From Verrucosispora sp. NA02020 (GTDB lineage: Bacteria; Actinomycetota; Actinomycetes; Mycobacteriales; Micromonosporaceae), in NCBI RefSeq assembly GCF_013364215.1, contig NZ_CP054923.1, positions 4,216,001 through 4,280,000 of the forward strand: a stretch of 64,000 bases of DNA, in the 5' to 3' direction. Below, piece after piece: positions 43,861 to 53,155 of the stretch. A model generated the notes under the pieces. The model was not told the DNA's origin and made no database searches. It saw only the letters and a list, made by a program, of their open reading frames with translations. The stretch's first letter is position 1. The number at the start of each line of letters is the position of its first letter. Both the position numbers and the translations under genes were made by a program.

Positions 43861-45134
43861 CCGCGGCCGGGCGACTGCGCCGTCGTACCCTGCTGCGGTC
43901 CGCCGTGGCGACGACCGTGGCCGGGGCCGCCGGCTGCGCGCGGGGTCCCCGCCCGGTGCAGGTGGCGGTGGTGTGGAGCGGCGCCGAGCTGACCCGGTTC
44001 CGGGAGGTGGTCGCCGGCTTCCCCGACGTCCGGGTGATCGGCGTGGGCAACGACATCGACGCCTTCCTGACCGCGCGGATGCTCGCCGGCACCAGCCCGG
44101 ACGTGGCGATCCTGCCGCGACCGGGGCTGATCGTCGAGTACGCCCGTCGGGGCTGGCTCGACCGGGTCGCCCCGGCCAGCAGCTACCTGGCGCCGGCCGG
44201 GATGGCCGACCTGCTCACCGTCGACGGGCACCGGTACGGCCTGTGGATCAAGGCGGCGCACAAGTCGCTGTTCTGGCACTTCCCGTCCATGCTCGCGGAG
44301 CCGCCCCGCACCTGGGACGCGCTGGTCGAGACGACCCGCCGCCTCGGGGCACGCCACCGGGCGGGCGAGGGCCCGGCGCCGTTGGCGGTCGGTGCCGCCG
44401 ACGGGTGGGTGCTCACCGACTGGTTCGAGAACGTGCTCGCCGACATCGCCCGTCCCGGGGGGTACGAGGCGCTGGCCCGGGGCGAGGCCGACTGGCAGGG
44501 CCCGCCGGTACGCGACGCCCTCGACCGGCTCGCCGAGCTCTGGAGCATCGACGGCGCGTTCCCCGGCGGCGGTCAACGTGCCCTGCTCACCCAGTTCGAG
44601 GAGTCGGTGATCCAGGTGGCGCACCACCGGTCCGCCGTCATGGTGTTCGAGGCCGACTTCGTCGACGGCGTGGCCGCCCGCTTCCGGCGCGGCACCGAGC
44701 CGCTGGTGACCTTCCGGTTTCCCGGTTCACGGGTGGCCGACCAGCCGTTGGTCGTCGGCGGCGACGCGGCGGTCGCCTTCACCGGCTCCGCCGCCGGGGT
44801 GGAGCTGGTGCGCTGGCTCAGCGACGCGGCGGCGTTCCGCCCCTGGTTGGAGGCGGGCGGCTACCTCTCCCCCAACCTCGTGGTGCCGGTGAACAACTAC
44901 CGTGACCCGCTGCGTCGACGGCTGGCGGCGGAGTTCCGGGCCGTCGAGGCGCTGCGCTACGACCTGTCGGACCGCCTGCCGGGCACCTTCACCGGCACCG
45001 ACGGGGTGGGGATCTGGCGCATCATGCAGGACTTCTTCATGGACGTGACCGACGGGGTGGCCGCCCGGGAGGCGGTCCGGCGGGCCACCGGGCAGCTCGC
45101 CGAGGCGGCCCGGGCGGCGGGGAGCGGACGATGA
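43857..45134 (+). CDS. Lipoprotein substrate-binding protein of a sugar-type ABC system
   Basis: 425 residues. The N-terminus RLRRRTLLRSAVATTVAGAAGC has a Tat-like Arg run and a lipobox with Cys27. The rest is an extracellular solute-binding protein family 1 fold: VWSGAELTRFREVVAGF, TSPDVAILPRPGLIVEYARRGWL, VDGHRYGLWIKAAHKSLFWH, and EFEESVIQVAHHRSAVMVFEADF (in parts). Family 1 proteins bind oligosaccharides or polyols. GTG 43857 overlaps the pseudo-ATPase stop, and its end overlaps the permease by 4. Confidence 0.9.
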   Translation: MTAAGRLRRRTLLRSAVATTVAGAAGCARGPRPVQVAVVWSGAELTRFREVVAGFPDVRVIGVGNDIDAFLTARMLAGTSPDVAILPRPGLIVEYARRGWLDRVAPASSYLAPAGMADLLTVDGHRYGLWIKAAHKSLFWHFPSMLAEPPRTWDALVETTRRLGARHRAGEGPAPLAVGAADGWVLTDWFENVLADIARPGGYEALARGEADWQGPPVRDALDRLAELWSIDGAFPGGGQRALLTQFEESVIQVAHHRSAVMVFEADFVDGVAARFRRGTEPLVTFRFPGSRVADQPLVVGGDAAVAFTGSAAGVELVRWLSDAAAFRPWLEAGGYLSPNLVVPVNNYRDPLRRRLAAEFRAVEALRYDLSDRLPGTFTGTDGVGIWRIMQDFFMDVTDGVAAREAVRRATGQLAEAARAAGSGR

Positions 45135-46888
45135 GGCGCGACCCCGTGCTCGGGCAACTCGCCCTGCTCGACGACGTGGGGCCGCCCCGGCGCGGGCGCG
45201 CGTACCCGGCGACCGGCGCCACCTGGGCGTTGCTCGCCCCGGCCGCGCTCCTGCTCGGTGGGTTGCTGGCCTGGCCGGTGCTGCGGACGGTGCAGGCCAG
45301 CGTCACCACCGACGGGCGGTGGGTGGGCGCCGAGCACTACCGGGCCGCCCTGACCTCGCCCGGCGCCGGTGCCGCGGTGGGCCGGACCGTGCTCTGGGCG
45401 CTGCTGGTGCCGACCGTGGTCACCGTCCTGGGGTATCTGCTCGCCGCCGCCTCGCGCCGGTCCCAGGAGGGCTGGCTGGTCCGGTTCATCCTGGTGGTGC
45501 CGACCGCGTTGCCGCTGGTGGTCACCGGGGTCACGTTCCGGCTGCTCTACGACCCGGACCCGCAGCGGGGCCCGGTGACCCTGCTGCTGGCCTGGTTGAC
45601 CGGCACACCCGAGCGGGTGCCGCACCTGCTCGGGCCACGGCTGGTGACGGTGGCGGTGATGTCGGCGTTCGTGTGGGCCTGGGTCGGGCTGGCCGTGCTG
45701 GTGTTCCGGGCCGCACTCGACACCGTGCCCGCCGATCTGGTCGACGCGGTACGCGCCTTCGGCGGCTCCCGTCGCGACGTGTTCTGGGACGCCCAGTGGC
45801 GACCGTTGATGCTGCGTACGGTGGCGGTGGTCTTCGCCCTGGTCGCGGTCGGCACCAGCCGCACCTTCGACCTGATCCTGGTGATGACGCCCGGCTCGGT
45901 ACGCGACGAGGCGTCGGTGCTGGCGCTGCGGATCTGGCAGACGTCCGGGGCGACGACCACCGGGCAGGGCGCGGCCCTGGGCGTGATCTGGCTGGTCGCG
46001 GTGACCGCCGGCATGCTCGTGGTGTCGATGTTCATCCGGCAGGCGTGGCCGCCGCCACCGCCACGGGCCGTGCCCGCTTCCGCGCCACCGCCGCGACGAC
46101 TGGTCCGGCTGCTCGCCGCAGCGGCCGCCGTGGCGTGGCTGCTGCCGCTCGGGGTGCTCGCGGCCACCTCGTCGCAGAGTCCGGTGCGGGCGGCCACCGC
46201 CGCCTGGTGGTCCGGGCCACCGGGTCTCGACTCGTACCGGGCGGTGCTCGGCGGGACGGGCCTGTGGCGCAGTCTGGGCTTCACGCTGCTGCTGGCCCTG
46301 GTCGTCACCGCCGTCGTGCTCTGCGTGGCGCTGCTCGCCGCGTACCCGTTGGCCTGGCTGACCGGGCCACCCGCCCAGGCCGTCGGGCTGGCCCTGCTGG
46401 CCGCCGCGGTGGTCCCGGTGCAGGTCGTCGCGGGGCCGATCAACGAGGTGCTCGGCCTGGCGCTCTCTTCCGGCACCGCGCGCGGGCTGGCGCTGGTGCA
46501 CATCGCGCTGGGGATCCCGTTCGCCGTGCTGGTGCTGCGCAACGCCTTCGCCGACCTGCCCGCCGACCAGGTCCGGGCCGCCCGCCTCGGTGAGCGGCAC
46601 CTGTGGGACACCCTGCGACGGCTGGTCCGCCACCACCGCACCGCCGTGGTGGCGGTGGCCGTGCTGGAGTTCGTCCAGGTGTGGAACGACCTGGTGGTGG
46701 GTCTGCTGTTCAGCGGCCCGGACGCCGCCCCGCTCGGTTGGTTCCTGGCCGAGCAGACACGGGGTTTCGTGACCGGCAGCGGCACGCTCGCGGCCGGATC
46801 GGTGCTCGCCTCGATCCTGCCGGTGCTGGTGTTCGTGCTGGGCCGCCGACAGATCGTCGCCGGGCTGGTCGCCGGGGGCGTACGGTGA
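45131..46888 (+). CDS. Fused ABC permease (MalF-like and MalG-like halves in one chain)
   Basis: 585 residues with about 12 membrane helices. Both halves have an EAA-type cytoplasmic loop, the contact point of the ATPase: DAVRAFGGSRRDVFWDAQW (about 198-216) and VRAARLGERHLWDTLRRLV (about 476-494). In most sugar importers these are two proteins. A Pro-rich linker (WPPPPPRAVPASAPPPRR, about 305-325) joins them. ATG 45131 overlaps the binding protein gene; its stop overlaps the STAND gene (GTGA). With a dead ATPase as neighbour, it either borrows another ATPase or does not transport. Confidence 0.9.
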   Translation: MRRDPVLGQLALLDDVGPPRRGRAYPATGATWALLAPAALLLGGLLAWPVLRTVQASVTTDGRWVGAEHYRAALTSPGAGAAVGRTVLWALLVPTVVTVLGYLLAAASRRSQEGWLVRFILVVPTALPLVVTGVTFRLLYDPDPQRGPVTLLLAWLTGTPERVPHLLGPRLVTVAVMSAFVWAWVGLAVLVFRAALDTVPADLVDAVRAFGGSRRDVFWDAQWRPLMLRTVAVVFALVAVGTSRTFDLILVMTPGSVRDEASVLALRIWQTSGATTTGQGAALGVIWLVAVTAGMLVVSMFIRQAWPPPPPRAVPASAPPPRRLVRLLAAAAAVAWLLPLGVLAATSSQSPVRAATAAWWSGPPGLDSYRAVLGGTGLWRSLGFTLLLALVVTAVVLCVALLAAYPLAWLTGPPAQAVGLALLAAAVVPVQVVAGPINEVLGLALSSGTARGLALVHIALGIPFAVLVLRNAFADLPADQVRAARLGERHLWDTLRRLVRHHRTAVVAVAVLEFVQVWNDLVVGLLFSGPDAAPLGWFLAEQTRGFVTGSGTLAAGSVLASILPVLVFVLGRRQIVAGLVAGGVR

Positions 46889-49260
46889 CCGGCCCGCGCC
46901 GGCCCACCCGGCGACCTCGCCTGCTCAGCGTGCTGCTGGCGCTCGGCGGTGTCCTCAGCGCCGGAGTCAGCGCGCTGCTGGGCAACATCACCGGCAACCT
47001 GGTCTCCGACCTGTCCGTGACCGCCCTCGGCTCGGCCAGCCTGGGCCTGGCGGCACTCGGTGTGGCCGCCTCCTTCCTGGTGGAGTGGCGACGCCGGCAA
47101 CGGACTCCGGTGCCCGCCGACGACCACGCCGTCCCCTCGGCGACCGTCAACGCCCCCACGCTGCCCAGGTCGGGCGGGTTCACCGGACGCCCCGGACAGG
47201 CGGAGGAGGTGGTGGAGCTTCTCGACCCGGAGCACGCCGTGGCGGTGGTGGGTCGACGGGGCATCGGCACCTCCTGGTGCGCTATCAAGGCCGCCGACCT
47301 GTGCAAGGACCGGTTCCCCGACGGGCAGTACTACCTCGACCTGCGCCGAGGCGGTCGGGCGCTCTCGCCCCGGGAGGTCCTCACCGCGCTGGCCCGCATC
47401 CTCGGCACCACCCCGCCGTACTCGGGACGCGCCGACGACCTCGCCGACGCCGCGGACGCGCTGCGCGGCCAGGTCGACGGCCGCAGAGTCCTGCTGGTGC
47501 TGGACAACGTGGACGACCCCGCCCAGGTCCGCACGCTGCTGCCACCGACCACCCGGGTCTGCCAGCTACTCCTGGCCGGCACCGGACGGCTCGGTGCGCT
47601 CAACGGAGTGCAGCCCTACGGGCTGGCGGAGCCGACCACGAAGGACGCGGTGGAGATGTTCGCCGTCGCCGCCGCCGGGGGACGTCGTCCGCCGCGCGAC
47701 GACCCGCGTCTGGACCCCGACGCCGAGACGATCGTGGAGCTGTGTGGCCGCCAACCCCGTGCCGTGACCGCGCTGGGCCGGCAGACGACCACACACGGCT
47801 GGCGACACGCCGACGTGCTGCACGCACTGCGTCGGGCCGCCGACACACCACCGCACCAGCGGGTCGACTTCTCGCCGATGGCCGAGCTGGTCGTCGCGCA
47901 GGACACCGCGTACCACGCCCTCGGTGCCGAGGCGCGGAGACTGTGGCGGCTGATGGCGCTCAGCCCGGTGCCGCTGGACCGGCCGAGCATCGCCGCGCTG
48001 GCCCGACGCCGCCCGGATCGCGTCGCCGCGCTCATCGACGAGCTGGCCGACGGCGCCTTCGTGAAAGCCGAGACCGGCGACCGGTACGAGATCAGAGAAC
48101 CTCTCGCCCCGTACGCGCGGATGCACCTCCGGGCGACCGTGCCGGTGCGCCGCCGGGTGAACGCCCAGGCGCGGCTGACCCGGCACCTGGCCCGCCGGGC
48201 CGAACGGCAGGTGACCGGGCTGACGGCGCCCGGTCCGCCGGGGACCGACCAGCGACTACCGACCGACGACCCGTACGACTGGTTCACCCTGCACCAGGAC
48301 CTGCTGCTGGCCGTGGTCAAGGTGCCGGCCGGCGCGGTGCAGGCGCTGCCCCGGCGGGTACGGGGTTGGTGGTTCCGGTTGGCGGTGGCGTCGTGCGGGT
48401 GGCTCGCCCACGCCGAGCGGCGCGACGCGTGGGAGGACCTCTGCCGGACGGTGCTGGCCAACCCGACCACCCAGCAGCGGCCGGAGATCGCCGGGTGGGC
48501 GCACAACCAGTTGGGCGTGGTGCTGCGGCACCGCCACGACCCGCACGGCGCGATGGCCGAGCTGAGCCTGGCGGTGACCGCGCAGGGACGCCGGGGCACC
48601 GCCCAGGCCCGGATGAACCTCGGGCTGGCCCTGCTCGACCTGGGGCGGCTGGACGAGGCGGTGGCCCACCTGGAGTTGTCCCGTCGGCACCGGGCCGGCG
48701 GCGACCGCGCCGGGCAGGCCCTCAGCGACCTGGGACTGGGCGCGGCACGGCTGGCGCGCGGCGACCGGGAGGCCGCCCACGACCTGCTGGTGCGGGCGGC
48801 GAACACGTTCCGTTCGCTGGGCGACTCGCGTGGCTACGCGGCGGCGCTGACCAATCTCGTCCTGGTGCACGTCGCGATGGGTGAGTACCTCGACGCGGCC
48901 CAGGCGTGGCGGGCCGCGCTGCGCGAGTACGAGACGGTGGTCGATCCGACCAACCGGGCGGTGGCGCTGCTCAACGCGGGGGCGGCGCTGCTCGGCACGG
49001 CGCCGGGCCAGGCCGACCAGGCGTCGGCGTGGCTGACCGAGAGCCTGCGGCTGCGGGCGGGCGGTCGGGCCGACGCGGGGCTGGGTAGGACGCTGTTGCA
49101 CCTGGGCGACTCGGAAGCCGCCCGGGAGCGCCACGACCTCGCCCGCCGACACTGGATCGACGCCTCGGCGGTCTGCGAGTCGGTCGGCGACGAGGAGGGT
49201 CAGCGGGCGGCCGACGACCGCCTGGCCGACATGCGGTCCGTGGAGCCGACGTCGGGGTGA
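46885..49260 (+). CDS. Membrane-anchored STAND (NB-ARC-like) NTPase-TPR protein with altered P-loop
   Basis: 791 residues. Two membrane helices (about 12-34 and 44-67), a nucleotide-binding domain (about 95-370), and a helical repeat region with TPR units in the last 300 residues (WAHNQLGVVLRHRHDPHGAM, MNLGLALLDLGRLDEAVAHL, ALTNLVLVHVAMGEYLDAAQAW). Walker A is VVGRRGIGTSW (122-131): Thr stands in for Lys. Walker B VLLVLDNVDD (202-211) is intact. STAND proteins act as switches that sense a signal and recruit effectors; here the membrane helices suggest contact with the permease. GTG 46885 overlaps the permease stop. Confidence 0.85.
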   Translation: MTGPRRPTRRPRLLSVLLALGGVLSAGVSALLGNITGNLVSDLSVTALGSASLGLAALGVAASFLVEWRRRQRTPVPADDHAVPSATVNAPTLPRSGGFTGRPGQAEEVVELLDPEHAVAVVGRRGIGTSWCAIKAADLCKDRFPDGQYYLDLRRGGRALSPREVLTALARILGTTPPYSGRADDLADAADALRGQVDGRRVLLVLDNVDDPAQVRTLLPPTTRVCQLLLAGTGRLGALNGVQPYGLAEPTTKDAVEMFAVAAAGGRRPPRDDPRLDPDAETIVELCGRQPRAVTALGRQTTTHGWRHADVLHALRRAADTPPHQRVDFSPMAELVVAQDTAYHALGAEARRLWRLMALSPVPLDRPSIAALARRRPDRVAALIDELADGAFVKAETGDRYEIREPLAPYARMHLRATVPVRRRVNAQARLTRHLARRAERQVTGLTAPGPPGTDQRLPTDDPYDWFTLHQDLLLAVVKVPAGAVQALPRRVRGWWFRLAVASCGWLAHAERRDAWEDLCRTVLANPTTQQRPEIAGWAHNQLGVVLRHRHDPHGAMAELSLAVTAQGRRGTAQARMNLGLALLDLGRLDEAVAHLELSRRHRAGGDRAGQALSDLGLGAARLARGDREAAHDLLVRAANTFRSLGDSRGYAAALTNLVLVHVAMGEYLDAAQAWRAALREYETVVDPTNRAVALLNAGAALLGTAPGQADQASAWLTESLRLRAGGRADAGLGRTLLHLGDSEAARERHDLARRHWIDASAVCESVGDEEGQRAADDRLADMRSVEPTSG

Positions 49261-49297
49261 TCCGACGCCTCGCGGGCCGCGTGCCCGGTGCCGACGG

Positions 49298-49900
49298 TCA
49301 GAGGGTCTCGCCGGGGGTGAGATACCGGTAGCCGGGGACGGTCTCGCCGAACCAGCCGTTGACGCTGGCCAGGCCACGTTCGTTGAGCTGCGCGTCGTGG
49401 ATCGCGACGACCCGCTCCGCCTCGGCTGCGACGGCGAAGTCGACGGCCTCGGTCAGCTTCAGCCAGGACGCCTGCGCCGGGACCAGGAGGGTCCGTATCG
49501 GTCGGCCGGGTGGATGCAGTGAGTCGCCCGGGTGGTAGACGTCGTCCCCGACCAGGTAACCGAGGTTGGCGCAGTCGGGCTGACCACCGTGGATGGTGGC
49601 GTGTCGTCCACCGACCGCGGTCACCTCGAGACCGGCGGCGGTGAACCGGTCGCCGGCCCGCACCCGGGTCACCGGCAGGGGTGCCAGGTCCGGCAACACG
49701 GCGCCCTCCGGCGCGAAGACCGGCACGCCGAGGCCGGCCAGCCGCAGGACGTCGATGTGGTCGGTGTGCTCGTGGCTGACCAGCACGGCGTCCGCGCCGA
49801 CCAGTGCGCGCGGCTCGCTCCAGGTGCCGGGGTCGATGACGAGGACACCGCCGTCCTGTTCGAGCCGTACGCAGGAGTGGGTGTACTTGGTGATCCGCAT
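49298..49900 (-). CDS. Metallo-beta-lactamase fold hydrolase (UlaG-like)
   Basis: 200 residues: KYTHSCVRLE at the start, LVSHEHTDHIDVLR (HxHxDH, about 41-54), GGRHATIHGG, YHPGDSLHPPG and IHDAQLNERG. This is the small RomA/UlaG-like branch that acts on phosphate esters or lactones; the substrate is not known. ATG 49900, with the MarR gene stop 10 nt upstream, so the two are cotranscribed. Confidence 0.87.
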   Translation of the reverse strand: MRITKYTHSCVRLEQDGGVLVIDPGTWSEPRALVGADAVLVSHEHTDHIDVLRLAGLGVPVFAPEGAVLPDLAPLPVTRVRAGDRFTAAGLEVTAVGGRHATIHGGQPDCANLGYLVGDDVYHPGDSLHPPGRPIRTLLVPAQASWLKLTEAVDFAVAAEAERVVAIHDAQLNERGLASVNGWFGETVPGYRYLTPGETL

Positions 49901-49909
49901 GGCGCGACG

Positions 49910-50467
49910 CTAGGTCAGTCGGCCGCCGGGCGTGGTCCCGCGACGGCGGCGGCGGACGGGCGGTTCGTCGGCTGCCGCCGCCACCGCCTGGCACAGGTCC
50001 ACGAGTGGGTCGTCGGCCTGAGCCGCGCAGGCGACCTGTCTCAGCAGGTCCCGCAGCTCGCCGCGCTGGGCGGGGGTGAGCGTCCGGAGCAGTCGGGTCT
50101 CGACGCCCGCCAGTGCCTCGCGGCGGCGTCGGGCCGCGTCGCGGCCGGCGTCGGTGAGCGTGACCAGGCGGCTGCGCCGGTCGACGGGATCGGGACGGCG
50201 TACCACCAGCCCGTCGCGCTCCAGGTCGTCGATCAGGTATGTCAGGACGGTGCGGTCGATCCCCAACTCCTCGGCGACCGCGCCCTGGTTGCGGGCGGGC
50301 TCCCGGTCGGCCGCGACGAGCACCTGGTAGCCGCGCGGGCCGCCGGGCAGGTCGCCGGCGACGTGGTCGGCCGCGCGGATGTAGGACCGGAAGACGACGC
50401 CGAGCATCCACCCGAGGTCGTCGGTGATCGGGTCGGTGCGGGGATCACTGTCCTGCGGACCGGTCAT
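49910..50467 (-). CDS. MarR-family transcriptional regulator
   Basis: 185 residues with a MarR fold: GYQVLVAADREPARNQGAVAEELGI, then DRTVLTYLIDDLERDGLVVRRPDPVDRRSRLVTLT (about 48-105). ATG 50467; GTG 50473 would add two residues. It faces the luciferase-hemerythrin fusion gene, with a 107-bp shared region holding dyads that include CACAGATT/AGATGTT boxes, so it probably controls itself, the MBL gene and the fusion gene. Basic C-terminal tail (VRRRRRGTTPGG). Confidence 0.9.
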   Translation of the reverse strand: MTGPQDSDPRTDPITDDLGWMLGVVFRSYIRAADHVAGDLPGGPRGYQVLVAADREPARNQGAVAEELGIDRTVLTYLIDDLERDGLVVRRPDPVDRRSRLVTLTDAGRDAARRRREALAGVETRLLRTLTPAQRGELRDLLRQVACAAQADDPLVDLCQAVAAAADEPPVRRRRRGTTPGGRLT

Positions 50468-50470
50468 CCT

Positions 50471-50531
50471 CACAGATTAACCCAGATCACAGATTTTATT
50501 GGGCGAAGATGTTCTGTCCGCAATAACATCT
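50471..50531. promoter_or_regulatory. Likely MarR operator region between divergent genes
   Basis: Two direct CACAGATT boxes (50471-50478 and 50488-50495) and an inverted repeat AGATGTT (50507-50513) / AACATCT (50525-50531). The stretch is far more AT-rich than its surroundings. Sites of this kind between a marR gene and its target are usual; which boxes are bound is not known. Confidence 0.6.
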
Positions 50532-50574
50532 GTGGTGCGGGGTGATCACCCCGAGAACGGGAAGGAACGCAGAC

Positions 50575-52182
50575 ATGAGCGACTACGGGCACTCCCTGAC
50601 CTTCGGGTCGTTCCTGACGCCCGGCAACGCCGACCCGGCCGGGCCGGTCGGCCTGGCCATGCTCTCCGAGCAGGTCGGGCTCGACCTGGTCACCTTCCAG
50701 GACCACCCCTACCAGCCGGCCTTCCTGGACACCTGGACGCTGCTCAGCTTCGTCGCCGCACGCACCGAGCGGGTACGGCTGGCCGCCAACGTGACGAACC
50801 TGCCGCTGCGACCGCCCGCCGTGCTCGCCCGCAGTGTCGCCAGCCTCGACCTGCTCAGCTCCGGTCGGATCGAACTCGGACTGGGCGCCGGGGCGTTCTG
50901 GGACGCCATCGAGGCGATGGGCGGTCGACGCCTCACCCCCGGCCAGGGCGTACGGGCCCTGGAGGAGGCAATCGAGATCATCCGCGAGATCTGGGACGCC
51001 GAGGCGCGGGGCGGCGTCCGGGTGGACGGCGAGTTCCACCGGGCGCTCGGCGCCAAACGCGGTCCGGCGCCCGCCCACGACGTCGGCATCTGGCTCGGCG
51101 CGTACAAGCCCCGGATGCTCGCGCTGACCGGACGGCGGGCCGACGGCTGGCTGCCGTCGCTGGCCTACCTGCAACCCGGCGACCTGGCCAAGGGGAACAC
51201 GATCATCGACGACGCGGCCACCGAGGCCGGCCGGTCGCCGGAGGACGTCCGACGGCTGCTCAACGTCAACGGGCGGTTCACGGCGACCGGTCGCGGGCCG
51301 CTGGACGGTCCGGCCGAGCAGTGGGCCGAGGAACTGGCCGACCTCGCCCTGACCGACGGCGTCAGCACCTTCATCCTCGGCACCGACGACCCGGACGACC
51401 TGCGGCGCTTCGCCGCCGAGGTGGCTCCGGCCACCCGGGAGCTGGTCGCCTCCGAACGCGCCTCCGGTCGCGGCGGTGGCACGCCCACGCCGACCGACCG
51501 GGCCGAACCGTCCCCTGGCCCGACCTCGGCCGCCGCCGGTCGGACCGCCCGACCGGCGCGCCCCCGGGCCGAGCTCGGGTCGAGCGCCTTCGCCGTGGTG
51601 CCGACGCCCGACGACGGCGTACGCCGCAGCGACGTCCGGGTGTGGGACGAGTCGGCCCGGCCCAGCGGCCCGGCACCGGACCCGACGCGCACCTACACCA
51701 CACACGAGCAGGCCGGCGCCCAACACCTGATCGACGTCCACGACGGCCTGCGCAGCGAGCTGGCCCAGATCCAGGACCTGATCGAGCAGGTCGCGGCCGG
51801 GCTGGTCGACGTCGGCACCGCCCGATCCCACATCAACACGATGACCATGCGGCAGAACAAGTGGACGCTGGGCACCTACTGCGAGTCCTACTGCCGGGTG
51901 GTGACCACGCACCACACCATCGAGGACCGCTCGCTCTTCCCGCACCTGCGCCGCACCGACCCGCGCCTCACGCCGGTGATCGACCGGCTGGAGGCGGAGC
52001 ACCACGCCATCCACGACGTGCTGGAAGGCGTCGACCGGGCACTGGTCGCGTTCGTCGCCACCCCGGACGGCACCGCCGAGCTGCGGGCCGCCGTGGACCT
52101 GCTCAGCGACACGCTGCTGTCACATCTGGCGTACGAGGAGCGTGAGCTGGTGGAACCGATCGCCCGCCTGGGCGCGCACTGA
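50575..52182 (+). CDS. Luciferase-like monooxygenase fused to a hemerythrin-like domain
   Basis: 535 residues. An N-terminal bacterial luciferase-like (LLM, F420 or FMN) TIM barrel (about 1-300: LTFGSFLTP, VTFQDHPYQPAFLDTWT, LGLGAGAFWDAIEAMGG, GIWLGAYKPRMLALTGRRADGWLPS), a disordered Pro/Thr/Ala linker (about 300-385), and a hemerythrin HHE domain (about 390-530) with HDGL, TTHHTIEDRSLFPHL, EAEHHAIHDVLE and HLAYEERELV supplying the di-iron ligands. An oxygenase and an O2/di-iron sensor in one chain is unusual. ATG 50575 follows GGGAAGGAACG. Confidence 0.88.
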   Translation: MSDYGHSLTFGSFLTPGNADPAGPVGLAMLSEQVGLDLVTFQDHPYQPAFLDTWTLLSFVAARTERVRLAANVTNLPLRPPAVLARSVASLDLLSSGRIELGLGAGAFWDAIEAMGGRRLTPGQGVRALEEAIEIIREIWDAEARGGVRVDGEFHRALGAKRGPAPAHDVGIWLGAYKPRMLALTGRRADGWLPSLAYLQPGDLAKGNTIIDDAATEAGRSPEDVRRLLNVNGRFTATGRGPLDGPAEQWAEELADLALTDGVSTFILGTDDPDDLRRFAAEVAPATRELVASERASGRGGGTPTPTDRAEPSPGPTSAAAGRTARPARPRAELGSSAFAVVPTPDDGVRRSDVRVWDESARPSGPAPDPTRTYTTHEQAGAQHLIDVHDGLRSELAQIQDLIEQVAAGLVDVGTARSHINTMTMRQNKWTLGTYCESYCRVVTTHHTIEDRSLFPHLRRTDPRLTPVIDRLEAEHHAIHDVLEGVDRALVAFVATPDGTAELRAAVDLLSDTLLSHLAYEERELVEPIARLGAH

Positions 52183-52264
52183 CCACCGGCGAGCCGCCAT
52201 GCGGTGACGGAGCGACCGACGGGGGCGGGGACAATCGTGCTGTCGGACGAGGTGGGGAGGTCGG

Positions 52265-53155
52265 GTGTCACAGTCCACGGGCGCGGAGTCGCACCGCAAC
52301 GGCACGGACGACAGCCGGTTGCGGGCCGACTGTGGGCGGTGCTTCGGGCTCTGCTGCGTCGCCCCGGCGTTCTCGGCGTCGGCCGACTTCGCGGTCGACA
52401 AGCCCGCCGGGCAGCCCTGCCGCCACCTGCGCACCGACTTCGCCTGCGGCATCCACGTCGACCTGCGTGATCGCGGCTTCCCGGGTTGCACCGTCTTCGA
52501 CTGTCACGGGGCCGGTCAGCGCGTCGCACAGGAGACCTTCGGCGGGCGGGACTGGCGGGCCGCGCCGGAGACCGCATCGCTGATGTTCGACGTCTTCGCG
52601 GTGATGCGTCCCCTGCACGAGCTGCTCTGGTATCTGACCGAGGCGCTCACCCTCCACCCGCCCGACGCGCTGCGCGCGGACCTGGGCGCCGCGCTCGCCG
52701 AGACGGAACGGCTGGCCGGGGGCAGCCCGCAGGACCTGCTGGCCCTCGACGTCGAGGCGTACCGGGGGGAGGTCAACCGGCTGCTGTCGCGTACCGGCGA
52801 CCTGGCCCGGGCCCGTGGCGGCCCGCCGGGCGCGGACCGGCGCGGCACCCTGCTGGTCGGTCGGGACCTGCGCCGGACCGACCTACGGGGGGCGAACCTG
52901 CGCGGCGCGGTGTTGATCGGCGCCGACCTGCGCGGGGTGGATCTGGCCCGGGCCGACCTGACCGGCGCGGACCTGCGCGGGGCGGCGCTGGACGGGGCCG
53001 ATCTGACCGCCGCGTTGTTCCTGCACCAGTCGCAGGTCGACGCCGCGCGCGGCGACCGGCGGACCCGACTGCCGGACCGGGTAACCCGACCCGCGCACTG
53101 GTCGGCGCTGCCGCTGACTTCCCGTCCGGCGGGCCGTCGGCCGAGGCGACGCTAG
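52265..53155 (+). CDS. Cys-rich N-terminal domain plus pentapeptide repeat protein
   Basis: 296 residues. The first 90 residues are Cys/His-rich ([35 protein letters not shown]), suggesting metal binding. Residues about 195-260 form pentapeptide repeats of the A(D/N)LxG type ([20 protein letters not shown], then [20 protein letters not shown]). Pentapeptide proteins can mimic DNA or act as scaffolds; the Cys-rich head is seen in related actinobacterial proteins. GTG start at 52265. Its stop overlaps the convergent rnhA gene by 4 bases. Confidence 0.82.
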   Translation: MSQSTGAESHRNGTDDSRLRADCGRCFGLCCVAPAFSASADFAVDKPAGQPCRHLRTDFACGIHVDLRDRGFPGCTVFDCHGAGQRVAQETFGGRDWRAAPETASLMFDVFAVMRPLHELLWYLTEALTLHPPDALRADLGAALAETERLAGGSPQDLLALDVEAYRGEVNRLLSRTGDLARARGGPPGADRRGTLLVGRDLRRTDLRGANLRGAVLIGADLRGVDLARADLTGADLRGAALDGADLTAALFLHQSQVDAARGDRRTRLPDRVTRPAHWSALPLTSRPAGRRPRRR

